Assembly: GCF_963678635.1 (NCBI RefSeq)
Contig: NC_087062.1
Location: 72,509,345 to 72,573,344 of the forward strand
Source: Symsagittifera roscoffensis
Lineage: Eukaryota > Xenacoelomorpha > Acoela > Convolutidae
DNA: 64,000 nucleotides
Direction: 5' to 3'
The translations under genes and the position numbers were made by a program. Positions 12,770 through 23,160 of this stretch are shown in pieces. The notes beneath the pieces are model-generated. The model did no database searches and was not told the origin of the DNA. It saw only the letters and a list, made by a program, of their open reading frames with translations. The number at the start of each line of letters is the position of its first letter. Positions within the stretch are counted from its first letter, which is position 1.

Positions 12770-14437
12770 GTAAGTCCAGCCCTTCGATTATCATTAGTTT
12801 GGCTGTACCCGCTGAATCAGAAAATAATTTCCGTTAGTAAAAAGACAATTCTTCTCTGATACGCTTTCAAACCAAATTTTTATTGATTTAGGAATTTAAT
12901 TGGAACAATTGTATGATCTATACTTATCCAATCATGATTGTTTGGTTTGAATTTTTGTCTTTTGATGACTAGAAAATCTCCGTGACAAGTTTTATATAAA
13001 AAAATCATGCGTTCATAAGGAGAATCAATCAAAAATTTTACAAGAACTTTAAAATTCACTAGCATGAAATAACGGAGGGAAAATACATGAGTTAAACGGA
13101 ATAAGATAAAAAACGAAATGAATGAAATGCGTGTTTGCAGGTGCATTGCTTCTGTGTTAAATACCAAGAATTCTAAATAAAATAGCCTTTATATGTACTG
13201 TTCACTACAGTCCAGGATCGTGCTTTGTCTAAACTTTAATCCTATTATTCATATTGTACATAAAAATTTGACTTTAAACAAACTTGAGCTATTTATATCT
13301 GGTCTTCAGCGGCTAATCTGTTATGTAGGTGTTCGTTTTCATTTGTGCAACATAAATTTCTGATTTGATAAAGATAACAGTTGCACAAAATCAAAAAATT
13401 TCTAAAGTGAATTCCTTTACCATTCAACCTGATATAAAGTAGCGGGCTTTGGTTATTTACTGAGAAAAATATGGGCTTAGGTGACGCTGTGTCTGATATA
13501 TCAGAGACTGATAAGCAAATGATTCGACTATTATTGAACATTTGTATAGATGTGCGTGTCTTATACTTTCGTGTGAGTAAATATGCTTTGGTTATTGTTT
13601 TTAGATGTGTATATATTTTCAGAAATACACAATAGTTAGAAGATTAGTTACACCTCAACCTAGCTGTGGCTCCAAACTCGTTAGGAAAATCTAAAATTTT
13701 CTACTATGTAGAGTATCTGTACTATAACCAAACCGGATAATACATCAAAGTTTTTTAACGAATTAAAAATTCTATTTTGTGAGCGGCTTGTGATCGAGTT
13801 TCCACAAAACCTATAAATTTATGAAAAAATTTTTCAGTTTCTAATTATGCATAGTTTTTATATTTAGGTAGAACTACTGAGAGGCTTATAAAAATTGAAA
13901 GTTTTTTTTTAAGATAATAACTGTTAGTATAAAAAAAATGATTGCTCAATTTTTAAACCGTTAAAATTGTAATCATTCAGTATATATTAGTTGCTTAATA
14001 TTTTTCCTCTAGTGTGATTTTCCTACTGATCTGTTAATACGAAATTTGAAAAAGTTAAACAGTTATTAATTAAAAAACACTGTGGTGAACTGACAAAAAT
14101 TCTGAACTAATGCCGACTCATAAAATGGATTTTGAAATTTGAATTCAAATATTTGTTAGTAATTTCCCAACAATTTTCTAGCCAAACACATTTCAAGTTT
14201 TTTCATATGCGTACTGGGCGATTTGTTTTTCTCCTTAGCGACAATCTTGACTCTTGATTTTGGTTCAATCGACCAAAGAAGGTTTGGGAGTGAAAAGATG
14301 AATTGATTCTTCAGATATAAATTTAGCCTCGTTTAGTTTTGCGTATTCTTCATTTTAAAACACAATATAATTGGAAAAAAAATGAGATTTGCACATAATT
14401 TGAATTAAAATTTCACTGAAACTGATTTAAACTCGAC
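12770..14437. other. AT-rich stretch, nothing recognised
   Basis: Probably intron or intergenic sequence downstream of the candidate exon. No coding frame with convincing composition on either strand. Confidence 0.35.
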
Positions 14438-14458
14438 TCATTTAAAAAAAACACTCAC

Positions 14459-14651
14459 TTTTTGACGATCTGCGTAACATGCATTGCACAAAGATTCTGA
14501 TGGGTAATAGTTTTTTTCCGTAAATTTTTGGAGTCTCTCGATAGTCTGACCAGTAACCTGAATCATTCGAGTTCTCATTTGAAAAAGTTTCTGTATAACT
14601 TTGGGTATCATTAGCCATAAAATTGTCATTGTTAGGATTTCTGCAGCTCAT
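14459..14651 (-). CDS. first exon of a small unidentified gene (left palindrome arm)
   Basis: An ATG at 14651 opens about 64 codons ending at a consensus donor GTGAGT (minus strand, 14458-14453). The product begins MSCRNPN, is Asn/Thr/Ser-rich, has DSGYWSDYRETPK in the middle and turns basic at the end. No family recognised. The same start lies in the opposite orientation at 15782, about 1.1 kb away in the other arm of a palindrome, so the two starts are divergent copies sharing one upstream region. The first 34 codons differ at four positions, all amino-acid changing. Confidence 0.4.
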
Positions 14652-15883
14652 TTTGAGAGTTACTTTTCAAAAGATTTCAAAATTTTCCAATGATTTTTCA
14701 ACTGAGACGAAAATAGTTAGAAAGAATTCTAGTATGATCTAGAAATTTTTTCGACGATAGCAAAAATTTTCGTTAACCAAAGCAGAAATTCAAAATCAGA
14801 CATGCACAACAACTATATGAAAAAATTTCAAGTTGTGTAAATTATTATCAGCTTTTCAAATAATTGGTGAACTTTGTAGGGAAAGAAAACGATTAGCTCG
14901 AATACATTCTAGATTTTTGTTATGCGCAATACCACCATATACATAACAGTGTAATTTGCCCTAACAGATTTCAAGCCGAGTGTGAAAAAAAAATGAATAG
15001 ATGTTGGCTAAGTATTATCTTTGCCCAAATTGAACCAAACAATATTATGGGTACAAGCATTTGTATCAGTTACATGCAAATACAGTTTTGCGTTACAAAC
15101 TCTATTAGAGTTTTTCCAGCTGAGAATAAATGGTAGTGAATACCGAGCGCAACGGGTTGAAAGTATAGCAAACTTGAGTTTTGCTGCTGCTGCTGCTCTT
15201 TTCCGCACCCTGGGGGGGATTGATTAGGGTGCGAAAAAGAGCAGCAGCAGCAAAACTTAAGTTTGTTATACTTTCAACCCGTTGCGCTCGGTATTCACTA
15301 CCATTTATTCTCAGCTGGAAAACTCTAATAGAGTTTGTAACGCAAAACTGTATTTGCATGTAACTGATACAAATGCATGTACCCATAATATTGTTTGGTT
15401 CAATTTGGGCAAAGATAATACTTTGCCAACATCTATTCAATATTTTTTCACACTCGGCTTGAAATCTGATAGGGCAAATTACACTGTTATGTATATGGTG
15501 GTATTGCGCATAACAAAAAACTAGAATGTATTCGAGCTAATCGTTTTCTTTCCCTACAAAGTTCACCAATTATTTGAAAAGCTGATAATAATTTACACAA
15601 CTTGAAATTTTTTCATATAGTTGTTGTGCATGTCTGATTTTGAATTTCTGTTTTGGTTAACTAAAATTTTTGCTATCGTCGAAAAAATTTCTAGATCTTT
15701 CTAGAATTCTTTCTGACTATTTTCGTCTCATTTGAAAAATCATTGGAAAATTTTGAAATCTTTTGAAAAGTAACTCTCAAAATGAGCTGCAGAAATCCTA
15801 ACATTGACGATTGTATGGCTAATGGTACCCAAAGTTATACAGAAACTTTTTCAAATGAGAACTCGAATGATTCAGGTTACTGG
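14550..15883. repeat. 1.3-kb near-perfect palindrome
   Basis: The left arm (14550-15211) and right arm (15226-15883) are reverse complements with few differences, around a 14-bp G-rich spacer (15212-15225). The inner ends carry CTG/CAG trinucleotide runs and CGCACCCT/AGGGTGCG. The right arm runs straight into the assembly gap, so its true length is unknown. The left arm stops matching only where the right arm meets the gap, so it may also extend further. Confidence 0.95.
15782..15883 (+). CDS. first exon of the duplicated small gene (right arm), cut by the gap
   Basis: It starts with the same MSCRNPN sequence as the minus-strand exon at 14651 and shares TQSYTETFSNENSNDSGYW before the N run. 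The frame cannot be followed across the gap. Its 5' flank is the mirror image of the other copy's flank, so the two would share promoter sequence. Confidence 0.4.
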
Positions 15884-16083
15884 NNNNNNNNNNNNNNNNN
15901 NNNNNNNNNNNNNNNNNNNNNNNNNNNNNNNNNNNNNNNNNNNNNNNNNNNNNNNNNNNNNNNNNNNNNNNNNNNNNNNNNNNNNNNNNNNNNNNNNNNN
16001 NNNNNNNNNNNNNNNNNNNNNNNNNNNNNNNNNNNNNNNNNNNNNNNNNNNNNNNNNNNNNNNNNNNNNNNNNNNNNNNNNNN
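15884..16083. other. assembly gap (200 N)
   Basis: Exactly 200 N, the usual placeholder for unknown size. It falls in the right arm of the palindrome and in front of a truncated copy of the ~525-bp repeat, so both neighbours may be incomplete. Confidence 1.
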
Positions 16084-16534
16084 CCTGCCTTTTAGGGTTT
16101 ATGGAGCAGCAGTAATAACATAAAAAAATTAAATGAAATGAAATAAAATGAAATTTATTTTTTATGAAAGTCATCACCCCACACGCCATATAAAGTACAA
16201 AAAGAGATATTTCGTTCCTTGTTACAAATCAATTACGGCAAATAAGCTTCGTTCAGCCAATTTGGAACGATTTATAACAACATATCGCGCGTTAATTGTC
16301 CCAAATTGGTCAAAATGGCCAAAATGGTAATTTTTAAACCCTCATAACATAACAAAAAAAGATTACAGGTGAAATATCTTTTCACATTTAAGCTCAAGAC
16401 AACAATAAATTTTGAATGATATTAAAAACTTCCGTCAAAAATGGCTAGTTAAAAAGTCGAAATTTGTCTGAAGAAAAAAAAAACCCACCCCGAGTACAAA
16501 TATTCCGTTACTTTCGCATCGAATATCGGAACAA
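16084..16534 (+). repeat. ~525-bp interspersed repeat, copy B (5' end lost in the gap)
   Basis: It matches copy A from just after the structured head (TATGGAGCAGCAGT) to the GAATATCGGAACA tail and includes the CGCGCGTTAATTGTCCC core. It is shortened near the core: the ACGCGTTAATAGCG segment seen in copy A is missing. Confidence 0.8.
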
Positions 16535-16707
16535 TGAAACTTATAGGAGCTTCACATTAACCGTTGTAGCTAGTTTGTGATAAAAACAAACTGAACAGTT
16601 GAAGGTAGACACAGAATATTTGGACACGGTAAATTTGTGGAAGATTTTTCAGTCAGTTAGGAGAACACTTCAAAAAAACTATAGAGAAATGAATTCAAAC
16701 GAAACAA

Positions 16708-16771
16708 GACTGCTCGTATCAGGGCGAGGCCCTGAAGGTTCCGACTGCCTCTTAGGGCCTATGGAGCAGTC
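16708..16771 (+). repeat. isolated head module of the ~525-bp repeat
   Basis: GACTGCTC at the left and GAGCAGTC at the right form an 8-bp closing stem. Inside, CAGGGC-GAG-GCCCTG makes a second hairpin, followed by GGTTCCGACTGCC. This is the GC-rich head of the repeat without its AT-rich body, so the head may be mobile or retained on its own. Confidence 0.6.
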
Positions 16772-17339
16772 TAAACGAAATGTAAAGTTAGCTTTTTAAC
16801 AACGCAAAAACTACAATTTCTACAGTAAAAAACTGTTCCAATATCATTCTTTTAATATCGTACTAATTCTAGAAACCTACAACTTCTTTTTTCTCTCTTT
16901 CTCTCTTAATTAATTACAGTTTCTGTATCATATCCTAAAACAAAAAATGGTGGACCGGAATATTATAATTTTTCCTAAAAACATAGTCAACCATGCAACC
17001 TCTCCATTTATCATCTATCTACTACTGATAACTAATTGAGTATCTTGGTGATTATGATCTGCAGCTATCAATGTGTGGTCTTAAAGGCTTAGATCGATTT
17101 CTGTCGCTAAATTGTTTTTCCAGACATTTTTTTGCGGACAATTGACGGTTAGATGGCTTTTGGTGTCTTCCATTCTATGATGATAAAATCGACTTGGCTC
17201 TTTTCGTTTTCATGGATTACTTGTTTTTCTCTTTTCTTAAACTCTTGCTCGGCAATCTACGCTACGCAAATGAATTCTTTTACTTTAAAAATGTTTGCCT
17301 TTCGAATAAGGGTCTTTGCTCGTATACATTCCATATTTT

Positions 17340-17600
17340 TTTCATTTTTCATAATTATTTCTGCTTGTGTTAATTTATAACTATATATTTTTTCAAAATT
17401 ATAAGTCGGTAACTTTAATTGAAGAAAATTGTGATGCACATTTCTTGATTGCAACTTTTCCTTCTTTTAGAGTAGTTTACCTTTCATACGTTTTAAGTAT
17501 GCTTCAATGCGTGCTGCAATTTGTTAGATAGTTTCAATTGGTATTTTCGGCATTGATGCATAAAACGTTGTGATGGTTTTTATTCTGACTCACTTATTTT
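17340..17600 (-). pseudogene. gag fragment of the old LTR element
   Basis: Minus-strand frames give P-I-E-T-I-x-Q-I-A-A-R-I-E-A, which lines up with the PNETIKQLAIRIETLVRKAY segment of the large element's Gag. The DNA at 17340-17390 matches the following EITMKLEE-type segment. The fragment is broken by stops and has no zinc knuckle that I can find. In the large element this region is the capsid-like helical part. Confidence 0.55.
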
Positions 17601-18375
17601 TGATAACATTTGAGTGATTTGTTTTGCATTAGTATTTTATATCTTTTGGTGAAACTTTAAACGTTTTAGGTGCTGCATCGTCAAGGGTGGCTTGACAAAT
17701 GGTTGTTTCTCTATGTCTTCAAGTTCTTGTAAAGTTATTTTCATAGGTTAGTACCTGTATTTAAGATTGGTTTTGCTTTTAATGCATTTCATTATTCTTT
17801 CATTGAGTGATGAGAGTCTTTATCTGAAAAAAAGTCTATTCGATCATTTAATATAAGTTATAATTCTCCGAAAAATTGCGGGATCATTGTTATTTATAAA
17901 GGATCCAAAATGTAAATGATTGAATTTCTTTTACTGTTCTTCCAAAAACATGGCAAAATATTTTGGTAAGGGTTTTTCGCTATTTCCTCAGTCTTGTTGT
18001 ATTCGTATCCTTTCTGGGCACTTGAATGTGAAACAAACTCGTCATTGTCTGAGTTAATTTGGGCTGGTTGATTTCTAAACACGAGTTTTTTGAATATTTC
18101 CTATTGGTTAACCAAATTCTATTCTTTTTTTGAGTTTTTTCCTAAGAGTAAATTTTCTTGATGAAAATTACCGGTTGTTGTACTGTTTAAAACAGTTTGA
18201 GCTTCGTTTCCTACAATCATTTTTTCTATTTTTAAATTATATGTTCTGAAGGAGTTTTGTTATTGACATATACTCAATATTTTGATCCAAACATCTTGTT
18301 TCGATTTTGGTTTCAGTGGATTTATTTTTTTGTTATTGATGACACATGTGTAGAAATAAATGTTTGTTTTGATTT

Positions 18376-19326
18376 CCCGGTTGACCAAAAATGCTTGTCC
18401 TACAATTTTCATATATGAAAAAATGCTTATCATACAGTTTCGTACAATTCCATAGATTCAGAAAATGTTAAGAAAACTCTAAGATAAGCATTTTTCCATA
18501 TATGGAAATTGTAGGATAAGCATTTTTTCATAATTCAATTTTTTTTTAAACATTTAATTCTCAAAATTTTTAAGATATGTTCGTGACCGAGCACAAGTGA
18601 CTAAACCGATGGTGTACCCCAAACTAGAGTCACCAAAGAGTTCATCGTCTACCATTTACAATGCATTTAAAATGACCTGTAGTGTTCAAGAGATGTTTTC
18701 ACAAATCATAAACTGAAGGCATCAAACTTTTAATTTTTGGAAAGAACTTTGAAAGATGGTTTTTTTAAAATTAGAATTTTCAAATTACCAGACAATAATC
18801 AAGGCATATATAAACATGCCATAGAAAAGAAATGGGAATTTGTAGCCAGTTTGAAAAAAATTACCCAGAGAAACGGAAAAAAATCCAAATTTTGTGTATC
18901 CAGTACTACGTTATGCAGAAAAAAAAATAAATTTTGCATGCAAATATTTTTGTTTGGAAAGTGTTTTTGATTGAGTAAAAAAATTCGATTTGCGGTTGAA
19001 AAAAAATTTTTGGGGGCAATTTCAACAATACTTATAAAAATTTTTGTTGTCGCCATCAAAAAAATGCTAGTGATACAATTTTCATATATGGAAATTGTAT
19101 GATAACCAATTTTTCCAAAAAAAAGAAACATCGTTTTTTTCATCACCAGACCGTTTTATTTGGTACAAATAGCCGCAGAAACTCGTTCGAATCTTTTTTC
19201 AATGATTTTTTGAAATTGTATTATTAGCATTTTTCCATACATTTGATATATGAAATTGTATGATAAACATTTTCGTTCTATGGAATTGTAAGATAAGCAT
19301 TTTCGGTGTATGGAGGTCAACCCGGG
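18376..19326. repeat. fold-back element with CCCGG(G)TTGACC ends
   Basis: The left end reads CCCGGTTGACC (18376-18386), and the right end is its complement GGTCAACCCGGG (19315-19326). Inside both ends lie copies of an AAAATGCTTATCATACAATTT-type motif followed by CATATATG. An inner pair (18386-18430 with 18484-18528) forms a ~45-bp stem. Further copies of the motif lie at 19055-19110 and 19220-19300. No coding frame was seen. The same motif and CCCGGG end occur at 59122-59565 and 61580-61835. Confidence 0.7.
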
Positions 19327-20910
19327 TTGCTTCAATTTCTTTTTGTCAAATTTTTTAGGGTCTGGTAGTCTGTTGAGTGATCGAAGGCAGTTCACTTTAA
19401 TGTTTGAATCTCTAATACTAATTTTCAAATCTTCTCGGTATCGTCTTAAACATATTACTGTGATGGTTTATGTACTGACCAACAAAAGTTTTGAGTTGCG
19501 CACTTTTCAAAGTTAGTTTTACACTCACCTTTGTTTTGAAGTTACTAATGATTTGGTGGTTCTTGTATATGAATGCAATTGAAGATTTTTTGTTGTGCGT
19601 TGGTTTTTTCCTCTTTTTGATTTTGCTATACTTGTTCGGAACGTGATCGTTGTAACCTATCCATCATTTTGCTCACTAAAAGATTTGCTCATGTTTTATC
19701 AATTATGATTAAGCACTATTCGCTTGGCTCAGATTCGGTTTCTGAAAGTTTTTCGAGATATTTGTGTTTAAGCTACTTACTCAAAATCTAACATTTAAAG
19801 ATCCTCAAGTGTTAGATTTTTAAGGTCTTAAGCTAATTTAGTTGTTTCTTTTGTCACTGTTTAGTCTGGATCAGTATGGTTTGATTGAAATAATTCATTG
19901 AATCTTGTAAAATTCTAGACGGTTGTATTTTGGTTTAGGTTTCAGTTAAAAAGTTTTTCTTGAAGGTGATAAAACATCATATAATAGTGATTCAATTTAC
20001 AAAATTCAGGTTCAATTAGGCTGCAGTTATGTCAAAAGATGCTCTTTCTAAACCAGAAATGTGTTGTGTCCTGGTTCAATTAGGACGTGGGGTTAGGGTG
20101 AATTGCCTCTAATTAGTCCAGTTGCCGTACTTAGTTTTTTGAGAAGCCAAAATCAATTGATGATGATTCTATTTAGTCAGCCGTAAAAAGTCTTGGTCAA
20201 TAGGGTTGAAATGTGAAAAGATATAAACGGCTCGGTAGACACAACTAAAAAGAAGATTGATTCAAACTTGGTTATCTGATCTTTTGATATTTTTAAGGCA
20301 ACTTTTTGATATTTAATTAAAGTTTTGACATTAACAAAGTTGCCAAATCTGCTGAAGTGAGATTTTGAAAAGTTCTGAAAAGATATATCTTAAATTAGAA
20401 GATCTTGCCAAAAATTCTGATTTTGCAAAATATTATAAATGCACCTTTGAACTTCTGTTAATGATCGACATTCTTGAACAAATTGGAGTAGTTAGAACGA
20501 TTGTATTTAAAATTGATACGAATTTTTTTTTTCAATTTTAGTACAAATTTGTCAAAAAAGTAAAAAAGATGTGTTTAGATTATATAATTTTTGCTTTTTT
20601 TGCTATGAGATGTCAAATGTTTCAAAAACAAAAAAATCTTTTTGCTTTTTGAGAAGGTAATGAATTCAAGAGGGTAATAGCCAGAACAAAATGATAACTG
20701 CCGTTTAGTTTTTGCTTAGATATGTTTTTCAGAAATATATTAGTTATGCTATTAATACCACAGATTACTTTTGCGCTGAATTATCAGTGAAATAGTTTAT
20801 TCATTTTCTTGGTCAGTTTTATTGAGACCTATAAATTGAAAATTTTTATCAAAACTATTAATCTGATACCTTTTTACAGTTTTTTATGCGACCTGTTAGT
20901 TGCACCAGAT

Positions 20911-21330
20911 GAAGTGATGCTGGGTTGCGGTTTCTTGGAGTAATTTCAGATAGTACTCATTGTCTGCTTTCATGCTATTGATTTTATCGGAGTGATTTGT
21001 GCAAATTCTCAAGAAAAAACGTATGGTTGTAATCGTATTTGGTTTTTGTAAGTTTCAATAGATCTTGAAAAAATACTGGATAAAGATATTTTTAGGAGAT
21101 ACATTTTATCTAGGTTTTCTCAAATTATATCGATTATGAAACATTAACGCTTTCAACAATTTTTGGAGGTTAGTGATGAAAAATGGTTGCCCGGCCTTGC
21201 AAACTTTTTTGCAATCTTTTTTATGGTGTCAAAATGTATAAATCGAGACACAAAGATATCAACGAAACTCAAACGTAGTCGTACTATATGGTGAAGTGAT
21301 CAAAATTTTATATGATTTTTATTGAACTTC
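20911..21330 (-). repeat. diverged LTR of the old element
   Basis: It starts TGAAGTGATG directly after a TTGCACCAGA primer-site remnant. It shares GAGTAATTTC-GATAG, GTCTGCT, TTTGTGC and CAATAGATCT blocks, in order, with the 26264 LTR. The inner boundary is well placed by the primer site; the outer boundary near 21330 is approximate. Confidence 0.6.
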
Positions 21331-21500
21331 GGTATACTTTCTCTCTCATACAAGTTATTATGATTGTTGTTTTTGTTCTAACAGCTTGTAAAATGTAAAA
21401 GCGTAAGAAAAGTACGAAGTTGAGGTTTGTTTGTTTTTGTTAACTGAGTTTCGATTTTAGTATTGGAACGAAAATGTCAAAATCCTACATAAAAACACAC

Positions 21501-22013
21501 TTAAGCACCTAAACTCATACCTTTTTCAGTCGCGTTTTCCTGCCGATTCTGAAAACATTTACCTCTTTGATGCGCTACTTCGTTTTCTCGGCAGGCCGCC
21601 AGGCATTCTAACCCGCTGATGCCCTTCTGCGCACAGTAGTTCGCCCAATGTCCACTGTAGTTTGCTTCGCATATTATGGTCGGATATTCCATGCTTTCAG
21701 TCGGCATCCAGCCTACGATATCCTCAATTCCAATTGTGCCATCAGGAAAGCACCAGTTTCCTGTGCCGCATTCACCCTGGCCAGAGAAAAAGATCATTGG
21801 TTTCTCATTTATCGCTCTACAAGTTTCGAAAAAAATTTTTATTTCTGATTCGGCACGGCGTTTTGTATGGCAGATTCGGTTCGAGCATGGATCATTCCTG
21901 ATTGCCCTTTCAACCAGTCGGATATTGTTTGTGTTATTCTCGGATGCAATAATTCCGCTGCTGCTGTCTATTATTACCGATCGAGGTTTTCGATTTATGT
22001 TTTGACCGAAGTC
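21501..22013 (-). CDS. caspase-like domain with substituted catalytic residues (exon or gene fragment)
   Basis: The frame is open for about 170 codons from an in-frame TAG at 22014-22016 to a stop at 21501; the first Met is at 21797. It contains RSVIIDSSSG, then IFFSGQGECGTGNWCF, then FPDGTIGIEDI, then IICEANYSGHWANYC. This order matches a caspase/metacaspase-like fold family in invertebrates, whose active-site blocks I recall as F-S-G-H-G...WCF-DG and D-C-x-Y-S-G-x-W. Here the His is Gln and the Cys position is Ala, so it would be a non-catalytic homologue if expressed. The TAG at the left of the open frame could be an intron acceptor. Codon use is much less AT-biased than its flanks, and it is probably a host gene. 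Confidence 0.55.
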   Translation of the reverse strand, partial: DFGQNINRKPRSVIIDSSSGIIASENNTNNIRLVERAIRNDPCSNRICHTKRRAESEIKIFFETCRAINEKPMIFFSGQGECGTGNWCFPDGTIGIEDIVGWMPTESMEYPTIICEANYSGHWANYCAQKGISGLECLAACRENEVAHQRGKCFQNRQENATEKGMSLGA

Positions 22014-22607
22014 CTACCGTGGATTTTTAAGTTGAAGCTTAAAATCGAACCAGTTGAAACATAAAGTTGAACACAAAAATGATTTTAAAAAAGTTTAAGT
22101 CGAAACATAGTTCAATCAGAAACGAAACATAGTAGAACTCAAGTACTCTTAATCTTAGACAAAAATTCGAGAAACAAAATACTATGATGAAAATGGCAAT
22201 TCAATAACGTTGCTGATTCAGCAATTAGTGATATCACACCAAAAAATAACGGCTTTTAAAGAGACTAGCATAAAATACGTACGAGGTCAATTCACGATAT
22301 ATTTTTGTACAATGTCGAGTGACTCATAATTCATCTCTATAGATTTCAACAAACTTATCGGACAACACCTTAAATTTTTGAAATATTTCTGACCTTCAAG
22401 CTGAAACTTATAAGAAATAGTTATTCGCGTTTGCCTTTTTGTCGGCATTTTATGTATTCCGTTCTGTTAAAAATTGGTCTGACAGGTTGCTGCTGAGCCA
22501 AAAAAATATTGAAGCTAAATGTTAGAAGTTATTTTCAAGAAACATATCAATCATACTCGAGATTATTGATACATACTGAATGGTGGCTGAGTCGGTCAAA
22601 ACATAAA

Positions 22608-22888
22608 TCACAAAAATCGACGCGGGTCTTGGCCGAAAAAGTCATTAGAACCTGAAGCAGACAACAGCAAGTGTCTAAAGAATACGCTCCCTGCTAGACC
22701 ACCTGGTAGTCTTTCGCTCCTACTTTCGAGTCTTGAAGCCAACAGCAACCACCGTCTGTTCTTGGTTGTTTTACTCCATTCTCCCAGCTGTTTCGTATCC
22801 AGATTTCCATGTCCCGGATAATGTATAATCGATCCTGCCCGAAGAATGTTAGACATATCAACTGAAAGAAGGACAAGATTTCATCCAA
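22608..22888 (-). CDS. possible upstream exon(s) of the same minus-strand gene
   Basis: The frame 22856-22608 is open and of normal codon composition (it includes YPGHGNLDTKQLGEWS and an Arg/Leu/Ser-rich part). An alternative overlapping frame (22888-22694) reads FFGQDRLYIIRDMEIW. A TTCTTTCAG acceptor-like site precedes TTGATATGTC on the minus strand, and a GTAAAC donor-like site lies about 60 bp further upstream (near 22920). I cannot decide the frame or link it firmly to the caspase-like exon 600 bp downstream. Confidence 0.25.
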
Positions 22889-23014
22889 TAATGCGAACTA
22901 TTCGTTCAGCACAACAGTTTACCGAATAATTCCGGTCGAAGAAATCTTGACTGGAGACCTACAGTTTAGGAGGTTGACACATTTAATTAGCGCGTTTGTT
23001 ACTCCACTTTCATG

Positions 23015-23160
23015 TACCGGGAAAACAAATCTCGCAGGATTCTTGCAAGGAAATATAAACCTTGCAAGATATAAAACACAAAATCTACATCTTGCTTGAT
23101 ATAAAACACAAATTATTGCGAAGGGGTCTAAGTCTTGCGAGATAAAAAACACAAACGATT
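23015..23160. repeat. short tandem repeat, ~30-45-bp units
   Basis: Three imperfect copies of a CTTGC(A/T)(A/T)GATATAAAACACAAA phrase lie at about 23070-23160, preceded by two shorter CTTGCAAGG-like copies. Nothing coding was recognised. Confidence 0.6.

Larger units (their letters stand above)
17100..21330 (-). mobile_element. old, truncated relative of the large LTR retroelement
   Basis: Four stretches align in the same order and orientation as the large element: an LTR-like segment from 20911, a primer-binding-site-like TTGCACCA just inside it (20901-20908), an ORF1-like basic region near 19560-19660, and a gag core at 17460-17600 followed by the next gag segment at 17340-17390. Identity is low, and stops and indels are frequent. 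No pol region was recognised to the left, so it is truncated in gag. A ~950-bp fold-back element interrupts it (18376-19326). Confidence 0.6.

Noticed and set aside
15021-15524. several overlapping frames with Ala runs in the palindrome
   Set aside because: They are mirror images of each other across the palindrome centre, and the Ala runs translate the CTG/CAG repeats. They lie upstream of the MSCRNPN starts.
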